Made by a program: the position numbers and the translations under genes. 64,000 bases of DNA from Paraburkholderia bryophila (GTDB lineage Bacteria > Pseudomonadota > Gammaproteobacteria > Burkholderiales > Burkholderiaceae). This document shows positions 26,480 to 35,323 of the stretch, one piece after another. The stretch's first letter is position 1. Each line of letters opens with the position of its first letter. Where the stretch lies: assembly GCF_013409255.1 (NCBI RefSeq), contig NZ_JACCAS010000002.1, positions 3,462,001 to 3,526,000 on the forward strand. Direction: 5' to 3'. The notes under the pieces were generated by a model that saw nothing but the letters and a program-made list of their open reading frames with translations, had not been told where the DNA came from and made no database searches.

Positions 26480-26809
26480 GGTGACCCCTTCAGGGTAAAG
26501 ACTCGCGAACGCACCGCCGGATCATCCGGCGGGTGTCGCGACTCGGTTCGTCACGCATGACTGGCGGGGTGTCGGTTTTATTCCAACTTATTGACGGCGC
26601 GCCGCACGGCGACCTCGACGAAGTGCCCTTTCCCATATATCCCCATGCCTGGTGAGCATGCCTACCAGCTTATAAAGTCTTTTTCCTCCGGCTGCCGAAC
26701 CACTAAATTGCATTCAAGCCAACGATTTGACGTCTCTCGCAACGTACCAACCGCGAGGGCGAACAACTCGGCCCCATACCGCAAACACATACCCAGCCAG
26801 GAGTTGAAC
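26480..26809. promoter_or_regulatory. Divergent upstream region
   Basis: About 330 bases between the leftward metallophosphoesterase and rightward SDR genes, so it must carry promoters for both operons. A CATGCCT direct repeat (two copies, six bases apart) near 26645 is followed by a TATAAAG hexamer near 26671 that could be a -10 box for the SDR operon. No regulator gene is adjacent. Confidence 0.4.
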
Positions 26810-27556
26810 ATGAACCAGCCCGTCGTTCTGATCACCGGCGCTCTCACCGGCATCGGCCGCGCCACCGCCGTCGCTTTTGCGCAAAGCGGCGCCCGCCTTG
26901 TCGTCTCCGGTCGCCGCGCGGCCGAAGGCCGCGCACTCGAACAGGAACTCCGCAATCTCGGCGCGGATGCCCACTTCATCCAGGCCGACGTGCGCCGCGA
27001 TGAAGAAGTGGCGAGCCTCGTCGACCAGACGGTCGCCCGCTTCGGTCGCCTCGACGCCGCCGTGAATAACGCCGGCACCGAAGGCCAACCCGGCGCGATC
27101 ACGAGCCAGACGGCCGAGAGCTACGCCGCCACGTTCGATACCAACGTGCTCGGCACGCTGCTCAGCATGAAGCACGAACTGCGTGTCATGTCCGCGCAAA
27201 AAAGCGGCAGCGTGGTGAACGTGTCGTCGACCTACGGTCACGAAGGCGCCGCCTTCGCGTCGGTCTACGCAGGCAGCAAACATGCGGTGGAAGGCATGAC
27301 CAAATCGGCCGCGCTCGAAGTGGCGTCGCTCGGCGTGCGCGTGAATGCGGTTGCGCCGGGACCGACCGACACCGGCATGCTCGACCGCTTCACCGGCACG
27401 CCGGAAAACAAGGCGGCGCTCGCGGCGAAGGTGCCGCTCGGCCGGATCGGCAAGCCGGATGACGTGGCGCGCGCAATCGTCTTTCTCGCCTCGGAGGCCG
27501 CGTCGTTCGTGACGGGGCAGATCGTCAGCGTCGATGGCGGCAAGACCGCAGGCTGA
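26810..27556 (+). CDS. Short-chain dehydrogenase/reductase
   Basis: A 248-residue classical SDR that reduces or oxidises a carbonyl/alcohol with NAD(P). Cofactor motif TGALTGIG (9-16), NNAG (86-89), and the catalytic Ser139/140, Tyr153, Lys157 (YAGSK). It ends with GQIVSVDGGKTAG as usual. Arg36-Arg37 after the second strand suggests a preference for NADP. CAGGAG seven bases before the ATG. It is first in a three-gene operon with an OYE flavoprotein and a GST. Confidence 0.93.
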   Translation: MNQPVVLITGALTGIGRATAVAFAQSGARLVVSGRRAAEGRALEQELRNLGADAHFIQADVRRDEEVASLVDQTVARFGRLDAAVNNAGTEGQPGAITSQTAESYAATFDTNVLGTLLSMKHELRVMSAQKSGSVVNVSSTYGHEGAAFASVYAGSKHAVEGMTKSAALEVASLGVRVNAVAPGPTDTGMLDRFTGTPENKAALAAKVPLGRIGKPDDVARAIVFLASEAASFVTGQIVSVDGGKTAG

Positions 27557-27582
27557 ATCCATTCCATAACGTGAGCTAAAAA

Positions 27583-28698
27583 ATGAGCGCTTCTTCCGAA
27601 CTGAAACTGCTATCGCCGACCAACGTCGGCCCGATCTCGCTGGCCCATCGCGTGGTGCTCGCCCCGATGACACGCTTGCGCGCCGATCCGGACGACAGCC
27701 CCAGCGCGATGATGGTCGAGTACTACCGGCAGCGCGCATCCGAAGGCGGCCTGATGATCACCGAAAGCGCGCATCCGTCGTACGACAGCCGCGGCTATCT
27801 CGGCGCACCGGGCATCTACACGGACGAGCACGTCAAGGCGTGGCGCAAGATCACCGACGCGGTCCACGCGCGCGGCGCGCGCATTGTCATGCAGATCGCT
27901 CACGACGGCCGGCAATCGCACGTCGACCTGAGCGGGGGCAATGCGCCGGTAGCGCCCTCGGTGGTGCCCTATGACACGACCGTGTTCACGCAGAACGGCT
28001 GGGTGCCGAACTCGCCGCACCGTGCGCTCGAACTCGACGAAATTCCCGCGCTGATCCGCTCGTTCCGCGACGCAGCGGCGCGTGCGAAAGATGCCGGTTT
28101 CGACGGTGTCGAATTACACAACGCCAACGGTTACCTCGCCGATACGTTCCTGCAGGACGGCACCAACCAACGCACCGATGCCTACGGCGGCACGCTCGAA
28201 AAGCGCGCGCGCTTTTCGCTGGAAGCCGTCGAGGCATTTGCTTCGGTGTGGGGCGCGGATCGCGTGGGCGTGCGGGTGTCGCCGAGCGGCCAGTGGGGCG
28301 CCATTTCGGACAGCGATCCGGAAGCGACGTTCGGTTACTTCGCGCAACGGCTGAACGAGTACGGTCTCGCGTATCTGCACGTGATCGAACCGCGTGTGAT
28401 GGGCACGGAAACGATAGTTGAAGGGCAAACGCCGGTTGCATCCGCGTTCCTGCGCCGGTTTTTCAGCGGACCGATCATCGCCGCGGGTGGTTTCGATCGC
28501 GACGGCGCCGAGCAGATTCTGCAACGCGGTGACGCCGATCTGGTGGCATTCGGCCGGTGGTTTTCGTCGAACCCGGATTTGCCTGAGCGTTTCCGGCTCG
28601 GACAACCGCTGACTCACTACAACCGCGAAGCGTTCTGGGGTGGCGACGAACGCGGCTATCTCGACTTTTCCACTTACGCGGAAGGCGTCGCGGCTTAA
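27583..28698 (+). CDS. Old yellow enzyme family flavin oxidoreductase (N-ethylmaleimide-reductase type)
   Basis: A 371-residue FMN enzyme that reduces activated C=C bonds or nitro groups with NAD(P)H; cytosolic TIM barrel. It starts with LLSPTNVGPISLAHRVVLAPMTR, and has the substrate-binding pair His179/Asn182 in HNANGYL, followed by DTFLQDGTNQRTDAYGG, diagnostic of the family. The segment QIAHDGRQSH replaces the commoner QLWHVGR. It is 26 bases after the SDR gene. Likely role: removal of quinones, enones or nitro compounds. Confidence 0.93.
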   Translation: MSASSELKLLSPTNVGPISLAHRVVLAPMTRLRADPDDSPSAMMVEYYRQRASEGGLMITESAHPSYDSRGYLGAPGIYTDEHVKAWRKITDAVHARGARIVMQIAHDGRQSHVDLSGGNAPVAPSVVPYDTTVFTQNGWVPNSPHRALELDEIPALIRSFRDAAARAKDAGFDGVELHNANGYLADTFLQDGTNQRTDAYGGTLEKRARFSLEAVEAFASVWGADRVGVRVSPSGQWGAISDSDPEATFGYFAQRLNEYGLAYLHVIEPRVMGTETIVEGQTPVASAFLRRFFSGPIIAAGGFDRDGAEQILQRGDADLVAFGRWFSSNPDLPERFRLGQPLTHYNREAFWGGDERGYLDFSTYAEGVAA

Positions 28699-28742
28699 CG
28701 CGCGCCGCCGGCATCTTCAACATCGTTCAAAGGAAGCCTGTC

Positions 28743-29390
28743 ATGACTACCGAAACATTGACGCTGTACCACGGCGTTTCATCGCCGAATTCACGCCGTG
28801 TCCGCGTCTTTCTCGCTGAGAAAGGCCTCACGGTCCCGCTCGTCGCGGTCGACCTCGGCAAAGGCGAGCAGCACGGCGACGCCTATCGCGCGATTAACCC
28901 ACGGCGTGTCGTCCCGACTCTCGTGCTTGCAGACGGTACGTCGATCGGCGAGGTGCCGGTGATTCAGCGCTACATCGAAGAAATCTATCCGGACGCACCG
29001 CTTCTCGGCACTTCGGCGAAAGACAGGGCGTTGATCGCGATGTGGGATCGGCGCGTGGAACAGGAAGGTTTCGCGTCGGTGATGGAAGCGATCCGCAATC
29101 TCGCCGCTGGATTGAAGGGCCGCGCGATTGCCGGGCCGCACGATTACGCGCAGATTCCGGAGCTGGTCGAACGTAGCCGGCAGCGCACGATCAATTTCCT
29201 GGCCGATCTGGACGAGCGTCTGCGAGAGACGGCGTTCGTCGCGGGCGATCGCTTCTCGGTGGCTGACATTACCGCGCTAGTCACGATCGATTTCGCGGCG
29301 AAGGCGATCGATCTGCCAGTGCCGACGGCGCTGCAGTCGGTCAAGCGCTGGTATGACGGCGTGTCGGTGCGAGCGAGTGCCTCGGCGTGA
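28743..29390 (+). CDS. Glutathione S-transferase family protein
   Basis: A 215-residue GST with the N-terminal segment LYHGVSSPNSRRVRVFLAEKG, cis-proline segment RRVVPTLVLADG, then IGEVPVIQRYIEE, and a C-terminal helical domain with FSVADITALVTIDFA. AAAGGAAG precedes the ATG. It is the third gene of the SDR-OYE-GST group, 44 bases after the OYE gene, and would conjugate electrophiles that OYE does not reduce. Confidence 0.92.
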   Translation: MTTETLTLYHGVSSPNSRRVRVFLAEKGLTVPLVAVDLGKGEQHGDAYRAINPRRVVPTLVLADGTSIGEVPVIQRYIEEIYPDAPLLGTSAKDRALIAMWDRRVEQEGFASVMEAIRNLAAGLKGRAIAGPHDYAQIPELVERSRQRTINFLADLDERLRETAFVAGDRFSVADITALVTIDFAAKAIDLPVPTALQSVKRWYDGVSVRASASA

Positions 29391-29409
29391 TGGCTCGCTG
29401 CGCGTGAGG

Positions 29410-29431
29410 CGTCGCCTCGTTCGAGGCGACG
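29410..29431 (+). terminator. Hairpin after the SDR-OYE-GST operon
   Basis: Perfect 9-bp inverted repeat CGTCGCCTC-GTTC-GAGGCGACG, about 20 bases after the GST stop codon. It lacks a T-run, so it may be only a weak terminator or an RNA-stabilising hairpin. Confidence 0.5.
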
Positions 29432-29524
29432 TCGAAAATCAAGCTGCAACAGTGGCCCACATCGCTGGATTGCTGCATCGCGATGCGGGCCGCCCTACTA
29501 CCCGCTGCTACCCACTCCTACCGC

Positions 29525-31699
29525 TTATTGCGCCTGCTGCGCCTGTTGCTTCAGCCGGAACTTGCCCTGATAGCGGATCGTCGGACGCTGCGACTGCGTG
29601 GTCGGCGCCGTCATCAGCATCTGACGCGCGAGCGGTGCGGCCGTCGGACTGAGCGAACCGATACTCGTCGCCCTCGACGGATCGGCTAACCCGTTCTTCA
29701 CGAGCAGCTTCGCCTCGAGTTGCAGGCTGGTCAGCAGCACGGGATCCTTCAGCGCATTACCCTGCGCGAGCAACTGACTCCACGCGGTGTTGCTGTAGTT
29801 GGTCACGTAGTAGTCGAGACCGCTCGGATCGGCGAGCACCGCGGAACAGCCGTTCAGACGTACCTGGGTTTGCGTGTCCTTCAGCGCAATCGTCTTGCGC
29901 GCCGTGAGTCCGTCGCCATACGCGAGCGTCAACGGAATCGTCCACTGCGTGCCCGGATACTGGTTCTGGTTCGGGAACGGCGACTGTTTCAGCGTCACGA
30001 CCGTCTGGTTGGTCGTCAGATCGCACTGCGTATCCAGCGAGATCAACGGCACACCGGTTTGCCGCACGAAACTGTCGCCGATCGCGCCCATCGGCTGGCC
30101 GCTCGCCTTGCTCAGTTCGTCCCACAGGCGCTTCGGCGTACCGTTGCCGAGCGAGTAATCGGCCAGATACGACTGCAGGCCTTTACGCAACACGTCTTCG
30201 CCGAGATAGTTCTCCAGCATCTTCAGCACGTGGCCGCCCTTGTTGTACGTGAAGGCGCTCGCGCTCAGCACGAAGTCGTTCGACGCCCAGCCATTGAAGT
30301 TCGGCTGCACCGGGAACGCGGTCGACTTCAGGTCGGCGTTGATCACCGCGTACTTTTCCTTCACGTTGTCGACCCAGTTGAAGCGGTCCGGGAAGAAACG
30401 CACCTTGGTTTTGTTCTCGAAGAACGTCGCGAACGATTCGTTGAGCCACACGTCGTCCCACCAGTCGAGCGTGACGAGATCGCCGAACCACTGGTGCGCC
30501 GCTTCATGCGTGAGCACCGTCACGCCGTAGTCGGACATGGGCGTGCCGGGCGCCGGCAGAATGTCGTCGGCGAATTCCAGAATCGCTCCCCAGTTCTCCA
30601 TGCCGCCGAAGTTCAGGTCCTTCTGATCCTTGAACGCGTCGTTCGCGGCGATCGTGTCGAACTTGGTGAGCGGCAACGGAATGCCGGTGTAGCGATAGTA
30701 GTAATCGAGCGCCTGCTTGGTCTGCTGCATCGCCGGTTTGGCCCAGTCACGCATGCCGGGCGGCGTGAAGATGCGCAGATGCAGACCCTTGCCGTCGGGC
30801 AGCGGGCTCGTGAAGTCGTCGTCGAGAATATCGAACTGACCGCCGCCGAAGAACAGCAGATACGACGGCATGGGCGGCGTCTTCTCGAACGACACCAGCT
30901 TGTAGCCGCTATCCACGTTCACCGCCGGTTTTTCGGCCGCGTTCGAGACGACGTTCCAGTTCTGCGGGACTTCCGCACTCACCTCATAGGTGGGCCGGAA
31001 GGCCGGTTCGTCCCAGCCGGGAAACCATTGCCGCGACAGATTCGTCTCGCCCTGCGTGAGAATCGCGCCGCTGGTGGTGCCGTCGGTCGACTTCAGATCG
31101 ACGCGGAACACGCCTTCGGCGGCGGAGCAACCCGGATACGGATCGTCGCCGCAACTGCCGCCGGTCTTCGCGACGGGATCGTCGTAGGTCTTGAAGTTGA
31201 TGATGCCGCTCCACTCCATATGCAGCGAGTAGTTGCCAGCGGCGATCTGGCCGCTGACCGGGCGAAGCTGGTAGAAATCGCCGTCGTCCTGCGGCGTGGC
31301 GATCAGCGAGATATTGCCCGGCTGCAGCGTAATCGTGCCGTTGGTGAACTTGATCCGGTGGCCGGCGATCGTGATCGCGTTGACCGCTTTCTGCACCTTG
31401 ATCTGCACGTCGGCACGGCCGTCGAACGACGACAGCGCCGGGTTCGGCCGGAACCACAGCTTGTAGTTGATCGGCGTGACGGTGTCCGGCAACTCGACCG
31501 GCGGCACGCCCTTGTTGATCGATGTATCGGCAACGACCGGTGCGGTCGGCGGCGTCAGCGCGGCTTCGGACGCGGCGACGGGAGGTTGCGCGGCCTTGCT
31601 GCTCGGCGAAGGCGAACCGTCGCTACCGCCGCATCCCGCCAGAACCACGATTCCGGCAAGTGCGAGGCACTGTATCTGCAATCGGAAATTTATACGCAT
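29525..31699 (-). CDS. M1-family zinc metallopeptidase, lipoprotein
   Basis: A 724-residue aminopeptidase-N-like enzyme placed at a membrane by lipid: the signal peptide ends LAGC with Cys23, followed by a Ser/Pro/Ala linker. The catalytic site is complete: substrate motif GGMEN (365-369), zinc motif HEAAH (398-402) and the third ligand Glu421 at the expected 18-residue spacing. Most M1 enzymes are cytosolic, so export is notable; it would cut peptides in the periplasm or at the surface. ATG at 31699 with a GAGG site seven bases away; upstream in-frame starts lie in AT-rich DNA that does not encode a signal peptide. Confidence 0.93.
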   Translation of the reverse strand: MRINFRLQIQCLALAGIVVLAGCGGSDGSPSPSSKAAQPPVAASEAALTPPTAPVVADTSINKGVPPVELPDTVTPINYKLWFRPNPALSSFDGRADVQIKVQKAVNAITIAGHRIKFTNGTITLQPGNISLIATPQDDGDFYQLRPVSGQIAAGNYSLHMEWSGIINFKTYDDPVAKTGGSCGDDPYPGCSAAEGVFRVDLKSTDGTTSGAILTQGETNLSRQWFPGWDEPAFRPTYEVSAEVPQNWNVVSNAAEKPAVNVDSGYKLVSFEKTPPMPSYLLFFGGGQFDILDDDFTSPLPDGKGLHLRIFTPPGMRDWAKPAMQQTKQALDYYYRYTGIPLPLTKFDTIAANDAFKDQKDLNFGGMENWGAILEFADDILPAPGTPMSDYGVTVLTHEAAHQWFGDLVTLDWWDDVWLNESFATFFENKTKVRFFPDRFNWVDNVKEKYAVINADLKSTAFPVQPNFNGWASNDFVLSASAFTYNKGGHVLKMLENYLGEDVLRKGLQSYLADYSLGNGTPKRLWDELSKASGQPMGAIGDSFVRQTGVPLISLDTQCDLTTNQTVVTLKQSPFPNQNQYPGTQWTIPLTLAYGDGLTARKTIALKDTQTQVRLNGCSAVLADPSGLDYYVTNYSNTAWSQLLAQGNALKDPVLLTSLQLEAKLLVKNGLADPSRATSIGSLSPTAAPLARQMLMTAPTTQSQRPTIRYQGKFRLKQQAQQAQ

Positions 31700-32318
31700 T
31701 TTTAATCCTCGACTGACAATATCGGCATAAAGAATGTGCGATGAGTACTTGAGCTGTGTTTCTCTGTTTTTTTCAGCGAAAAAGGTCTCCCGCACTAGCA
31801 CCGAATTGCTAGCGAGAATATATGGACGTGTTACACCCTCAGCACTAACGGCTGATTTTCAAATGACGACTTCGATTCATTACAATGCTTTCAGAATGTC
31901 GGCTTGAGCCGTTTTCTTCGGCTTTCACGCAATCGTCCACCTGACCGGCACAGCGGCGCCTCACCTGCGTCTCCGGGCAGGTGCATCAAAGCGGGATCAG
32001 TTTTGACGACAGTGCGTAGCCTAGTTTGGCAGACGTTATCATGTCAACTTTCTTTCAAAATATTTCATGCACCGGTGCCGGTGTATGCCTATCGAATGGA
32101 TTAGGTAATCGCGAGAGTTAATCTTCTAAATCGCGGCATACATGGCGACACTACGGGGAAACTTTATTTCCCATGAGTCTGGAATGTGTTATTAGCGTCG
32201 CCAACATCAATCGCGCTCAGTGCGATTTCAATTTGAACCGGTAATTGAGTTCGCCACCATGCGGCGTGGTGATGCGGCTATCGTCGGAATGTTTTGCGGG
32301 AACGAGCGAGCCCTGCAG
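31700..32318. other. AT-richer intergenic stretch of about 620 bases
   Basis: Lies between the 5' end of the M1 peptidase gene and the 3' end of the HAD gene, both on the minus strand. It is clearly richer in A and T than its surroundings, with runs of T near 31770. It must carry the peptidase promoter. No reading frame inside is convincing, no hairpin terminator is obvious. Confidence 0.45.
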
Positions 32319-32933
32319 CTAGATCAGATCGCGTTGCTTGAACTCGTCGCGCAGTTCGGCCGCGCTGACGAAGAGATAGCCTTGCAAACCGGCGTCGATC
32401 GCACCGTTGACATTGGCCTGGGTGTCGTCGACGAACAGCGTTTCCGCAGCCGGCACACCGAGTTGTTCGAGGCAGCGCAGATACGTCTGCGCCGTGGGTT
32501 TTGCCGCACCGAACGACCCCGAAGCGTAAACGTCAGGACCAAACAGCCGCGCCACCGGCGGGTTCAGATAACCGATGTTCTCGGCCAGCATCCGGCAATT
32601 GTTCGTCAGCACCGCAATGCGCCGATGTTGCGCGACGCTCGCGGCTAGCGCGATGACGTCGAGGTTCGGCGTGATCGACGCATGGCGCGCCGTCAGCCAG
32701 TCTTCGCGGCTGACCGGATAAGCCAGCAGCGCGCTCAATTCACGCAGGTAGTCGTCGTCGCCGATCTGGCCCGCGTCAACGCGGCCTTCGAGGCCCGAGG
32801 TCCAGATCGCGTCACGCACGGCGTCCGGCGTGCGCCCCGAAATCGCCGCGAGACGAGCGACCCGCTCGGCGCGATCGTAGTGCGAGAGAACGCCTTCCAT
32901 GTCGAACAGAACCAGCGCGATCGGTGCGTTCAT
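32319..32933 (-). CDS. HAD-superfamily hydrolase
   Basis: A 204-residue haloacid-dehalogenase-like hydrolase. Motif I is FDMEGVL (Asp11, with Glu13 where phosphatases have Asp), motif II LTNN, motif III Lys in GAAKPTAQTY, and motif IV LFVDDTQAN. The helical cap lies between motifs I and II. The change of the second aspartate to glutamate may weaken phosphatase action or indicate another reaction. ATG at 32933 is chosen, since the protein homology begins there. Confidence 0.87.
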   Translation of the reverse strand: MNAPIALVLFDMEGVLSHYDRAERVARLAAISGRTPDAVRDAIWTSGLEGRVDAGQIGDDDYLRELSALLAYPVSREDWLTARHASITPNLDVIALAASVAQHRRIAVLTNNCRMLAENIGYLNPPVARLFGPDVYASGSFGAAKPTAQTYLRCLEQLGVPAAETLFVDDTQANVNGAIDAGLQGYLFVSAAELRDEFKQRDLI

Positions 32934-33222
32934 GCTGACGGCCTCACTTCGAAAGCTTTCAGAAATGAAGGCAGCCCATAATGCGGTTACGCCGCACATC
33001 TGCCCGTTTTCGATTGTGCCCCGCCGATTTTCGGCAGCCCGACTTTCGGCAGCCCATGCGGCAAAAATCAAAAAAATCGCCCCGACCTGCCATTTGCCGC
33101 ACGGCCGGATGCATCATCCATGCCGTGCGGCCGACCCGCCAGATCTTTTTTCGACCCGCTGTCAGAATCTTGCGCCCTTCCCGACCAAGCACGACACCGA
33201 CTTTTGTAGAGGGAATCACCGG

Positions 33223-33996
33223 GTGGACGATATCAACTTCGAATGCACGGCCTGCGGTAACTGCTGCCACGATTTGCGCCTGCCGCTGACGCTGACGGAA
33301 GCCGCTGCGTGGCTCGCGCGAGGCGGCCAGATGGAGCTGCTGTGCGAGGCCATTCCGTGGCCAGTCGAACCCGAAGCCGGCAACGAACAGGCCGCCTACA
33401 AGAAGGCGCGTTCCGCGCCGACCATGAGCGGCACGTTGCCGGTGCGCGTCTCGGTCCTGCTCGTCGCCGCGTTCGCCGGCCCCTGTCCGAATCTGGACGC
33501 GGACATGCGCTGCCGTATCTACGAACAGCGGCCGCTGGTATGCCGGATCTATCCCGCCGAAATTAATCCTTTCGTGCCGCTTGCACCGGAAAACAAGGGC
33601 TGTCCGCCGGAAGCCTGGCAGCACACACCGCTGCAACGGCACGGCGTGCTGGTCGATGAAACGACGCGTGAACTGGTCGGCGAATCGCGCCGTATGAGCG
33701 AGCTCGAAGCTGCGGCGCGCGTGAAGTTGTGTCTCGCGCTGGGCATGAACGAAGCGGCGCTGGCCAACGAAGGTTTCGTCATCTACGCACCGGATAGCGA
33801 CGCGCTGCGCACCGCGCTCGAACAGATTCGCACGACGCCGGACGCCGTTGTCGAAGCCGAGCCGTGGACCTTCGTGTCAAACCGCGCGGTGACCGTGGAA
33901 ACGCTGCTGTCGGTCGGCGCGACCGGTCGCCTCAACGAACCGGCGACGGACACGCACTTCCGCTATCACGGTTATTTCCCGGCCGAGCCGGCGTGA
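33223..33996 (+). CDS. YkgJ-type cysteine-cluster protein
   Basis: A 257-residue cytosolic protein with the CxxCxxCC zinc/iron-binding motif near its start: Cys8, Cys11, Cys14, Cys15 in CTACGNCC, followed by a second group CRIYEQRPLVCRIYP. The family is thought to chelate a metal ion; function is not established. GTG at 33223 is the start, with GAGGGA upstream; the frame is open earlier but without similarity. Confidence 0.87.
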   Translation: MDDINFECTACGNCCHDLRLPLTLTEAAAWLARGGQMELLCEAIPWPVEPEAGNEQAAYKKARSAPTMSGTLPVRVSVLLVAAFAGPCPNLDADMRCRIYEQRPLVCRIYPAEINPFVPLAPENKGCPPEAWQHTPLQRHGVLVDETTRELVGESRRMSELEAAARVKLCLALGMNEAALANEGFVIYAPDSDALRTALEQIRTTPDAVVEAEPWTFVSNRAVTVETLLSVGATGRLNEPATDTHFRYHGYFPAEPA

Positions 33997-34062
33997 TGGT
34001 GGGTCGCGTTTGAGTCGCGTGAGGAAAGTTCAGGTGAAGAGTTGGCCGCGCCGCCTGCGCGT

Positions 34063-35037
34063 CTAACTCTTCACACTACGCACCGCATACGCGGACCACG
34101 TGGCAAGCCGCCCGACACTCAGCATCTTGGCAATCCGCTTCACGGCGTGCCGCACGCGGCCACGCAGATGCGCCACGCGCATATGCCGCCAGAAACGGTC
34201 CGGCGCAAATTCGCCGAACCGCGCTTCCTTTTCGAGCAGCGCCTTGCCGCCCGGCAAATGAACGAACGAGCAGCAGCGAAACCAGCGCACGTCGCGATAG
34301 TTGTTGCCGGCCCAGTGGCGGCCCACGGCCTGGTATGCGCCGACCTCGATCAGTACCTGCCCTTCGTCGACCAGCGTATTGAGCGCGGCCGAGATGAACG
34401 CTTCGTCGCCATGATGTTTGAGGCGCCCGCTTTCGCTGAGATAACGCGCGTAATAGGCGCGCGCACGCGGCACTAACCGGCGCAATGAAGCCGGCGTGGC
34501 GAGCAGGAATTCGCCGCCGTACCAGCGCGGATTTTTCAAACGCCGATCCGCGACGATTTCCAGATCCTCGACCACGCTCTCGCTGCCATACGCCGGAAAC
34601 ACCTGATCAGAAATATCGAACACACCGAGCCCCGCCTCCGCGCAACGTTCGACCAGACTCCGGTCAAGCGGCAGCAGCGCCACCATATCGGCATCGAGCA
34701 ACAACATCATCGTGTCTTCGGGCAAACTCGCGGCCACCTGGTCCATCAGGTCGAGCTTGAAATGCGCAGCGTAGAACGGCGTGTTCTTCGGCAACTCGAT
34801 CGTCGCGGCCAGCTTCGTCACCACCGGCCGATGCTCCGCCGGCATGCTGCCGATCCGCTGTTCGACGAGTGCCGGCGCGTTCGTCATGATGGTCAGCGTC
34901 GGCATGCCGACGCGCCGCAAGCTGTTGTTCAGGCAGATCGCCTGGCTGACGTACGACAGCGGATCGCGGTTCGTGGAATTCGGACCGGGCTTCGCATCAT
35001 CATCCACATAAACGAGCGTGCAAGGAAAAAGGTTCAC
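34063..35037 (-). CDS. Probable GT-A-fold glycosyltransferase
   Basis: A 324-residue protein resembling nucleotide-diphospho-sugar transferases. A DAD motif (115-117) at the end of a hydrophobic strand, MMLLLDADMV, is the metal/nucleotide-sugar site of GT-A enzymes. Downstream landmarks are RWYGGEFLLATP and HHGDEAFIS, typical acceptor-side positions. The C-terminus is basic. GTG at 35037 is the likeliest start because AGGAG lies just before it; an ATG at 35052 is possible but has no ribosome binding site. Acceptor unknown; it sits next to a sigma-54 activator of the type that often controls exopolysaccharide. Confidence 0.7.
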   Translation of the reverse strand: MNLFPCTLVYVDDDAKPGPNSTNRDPLSYVSQAICLNNSLRRVGMPTLTIMTNAPALVEQRIGSMPAEHRPVVTKLAATIELPKNTPFYAAHFKLDLMDQVAASLPEDTMMLLLDADMVALLPLDRSLVERCAEAGLGVFDISDQVFPAYGSESVVEDLEIVADRRLKNPRWYGGEFLLATPASLRRLVPRARAYYARYLSESGRLKHHGDEAFISAALNTLVDEGQVLIEVGAYQAVGRHWAGNNYRDVRWFRCCSFVHLPGGKALLEKEARFGEFAPDRFWRHMRVAHLRGRVRHAVKRIAKMLSVGRLATWSAYAVRSVKS

Positions 35038-35323
35038 GTTGCTCCTCACCATGCGTGAGAGACGGTTCGCTTTTTCCAGCGCTGCCGCAATTGTTCGGAA
35101 GTCGAATCGGTGTGAGTCTGATCTGCGGGGATGGAGTCGGATGAACCGGGGCGCAGGCATCAGGTATGCCCAATCGTTTCACGTCCTTGCATTACCTTTC
35201 CGCCAAAAACCAGCGAGACATAACGCAGCGAGAATCGATCGTGTTTCGGCGTCGCGGCTCTGCGCAATAATTGCAGGCTAACTATTGGGCGCGCGTGAAC
35301 AACTTACTGATCAATGCGGTGAA

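Noticed and set aside
29720..31705. A 661-codon open frame on the plus strand opposite the M1 peptidase gene
   Set aside because: Arginine-, histidine- and valine-rich translation with no domain; it is the antisense shadow of a gene with complete catalytic motifs.
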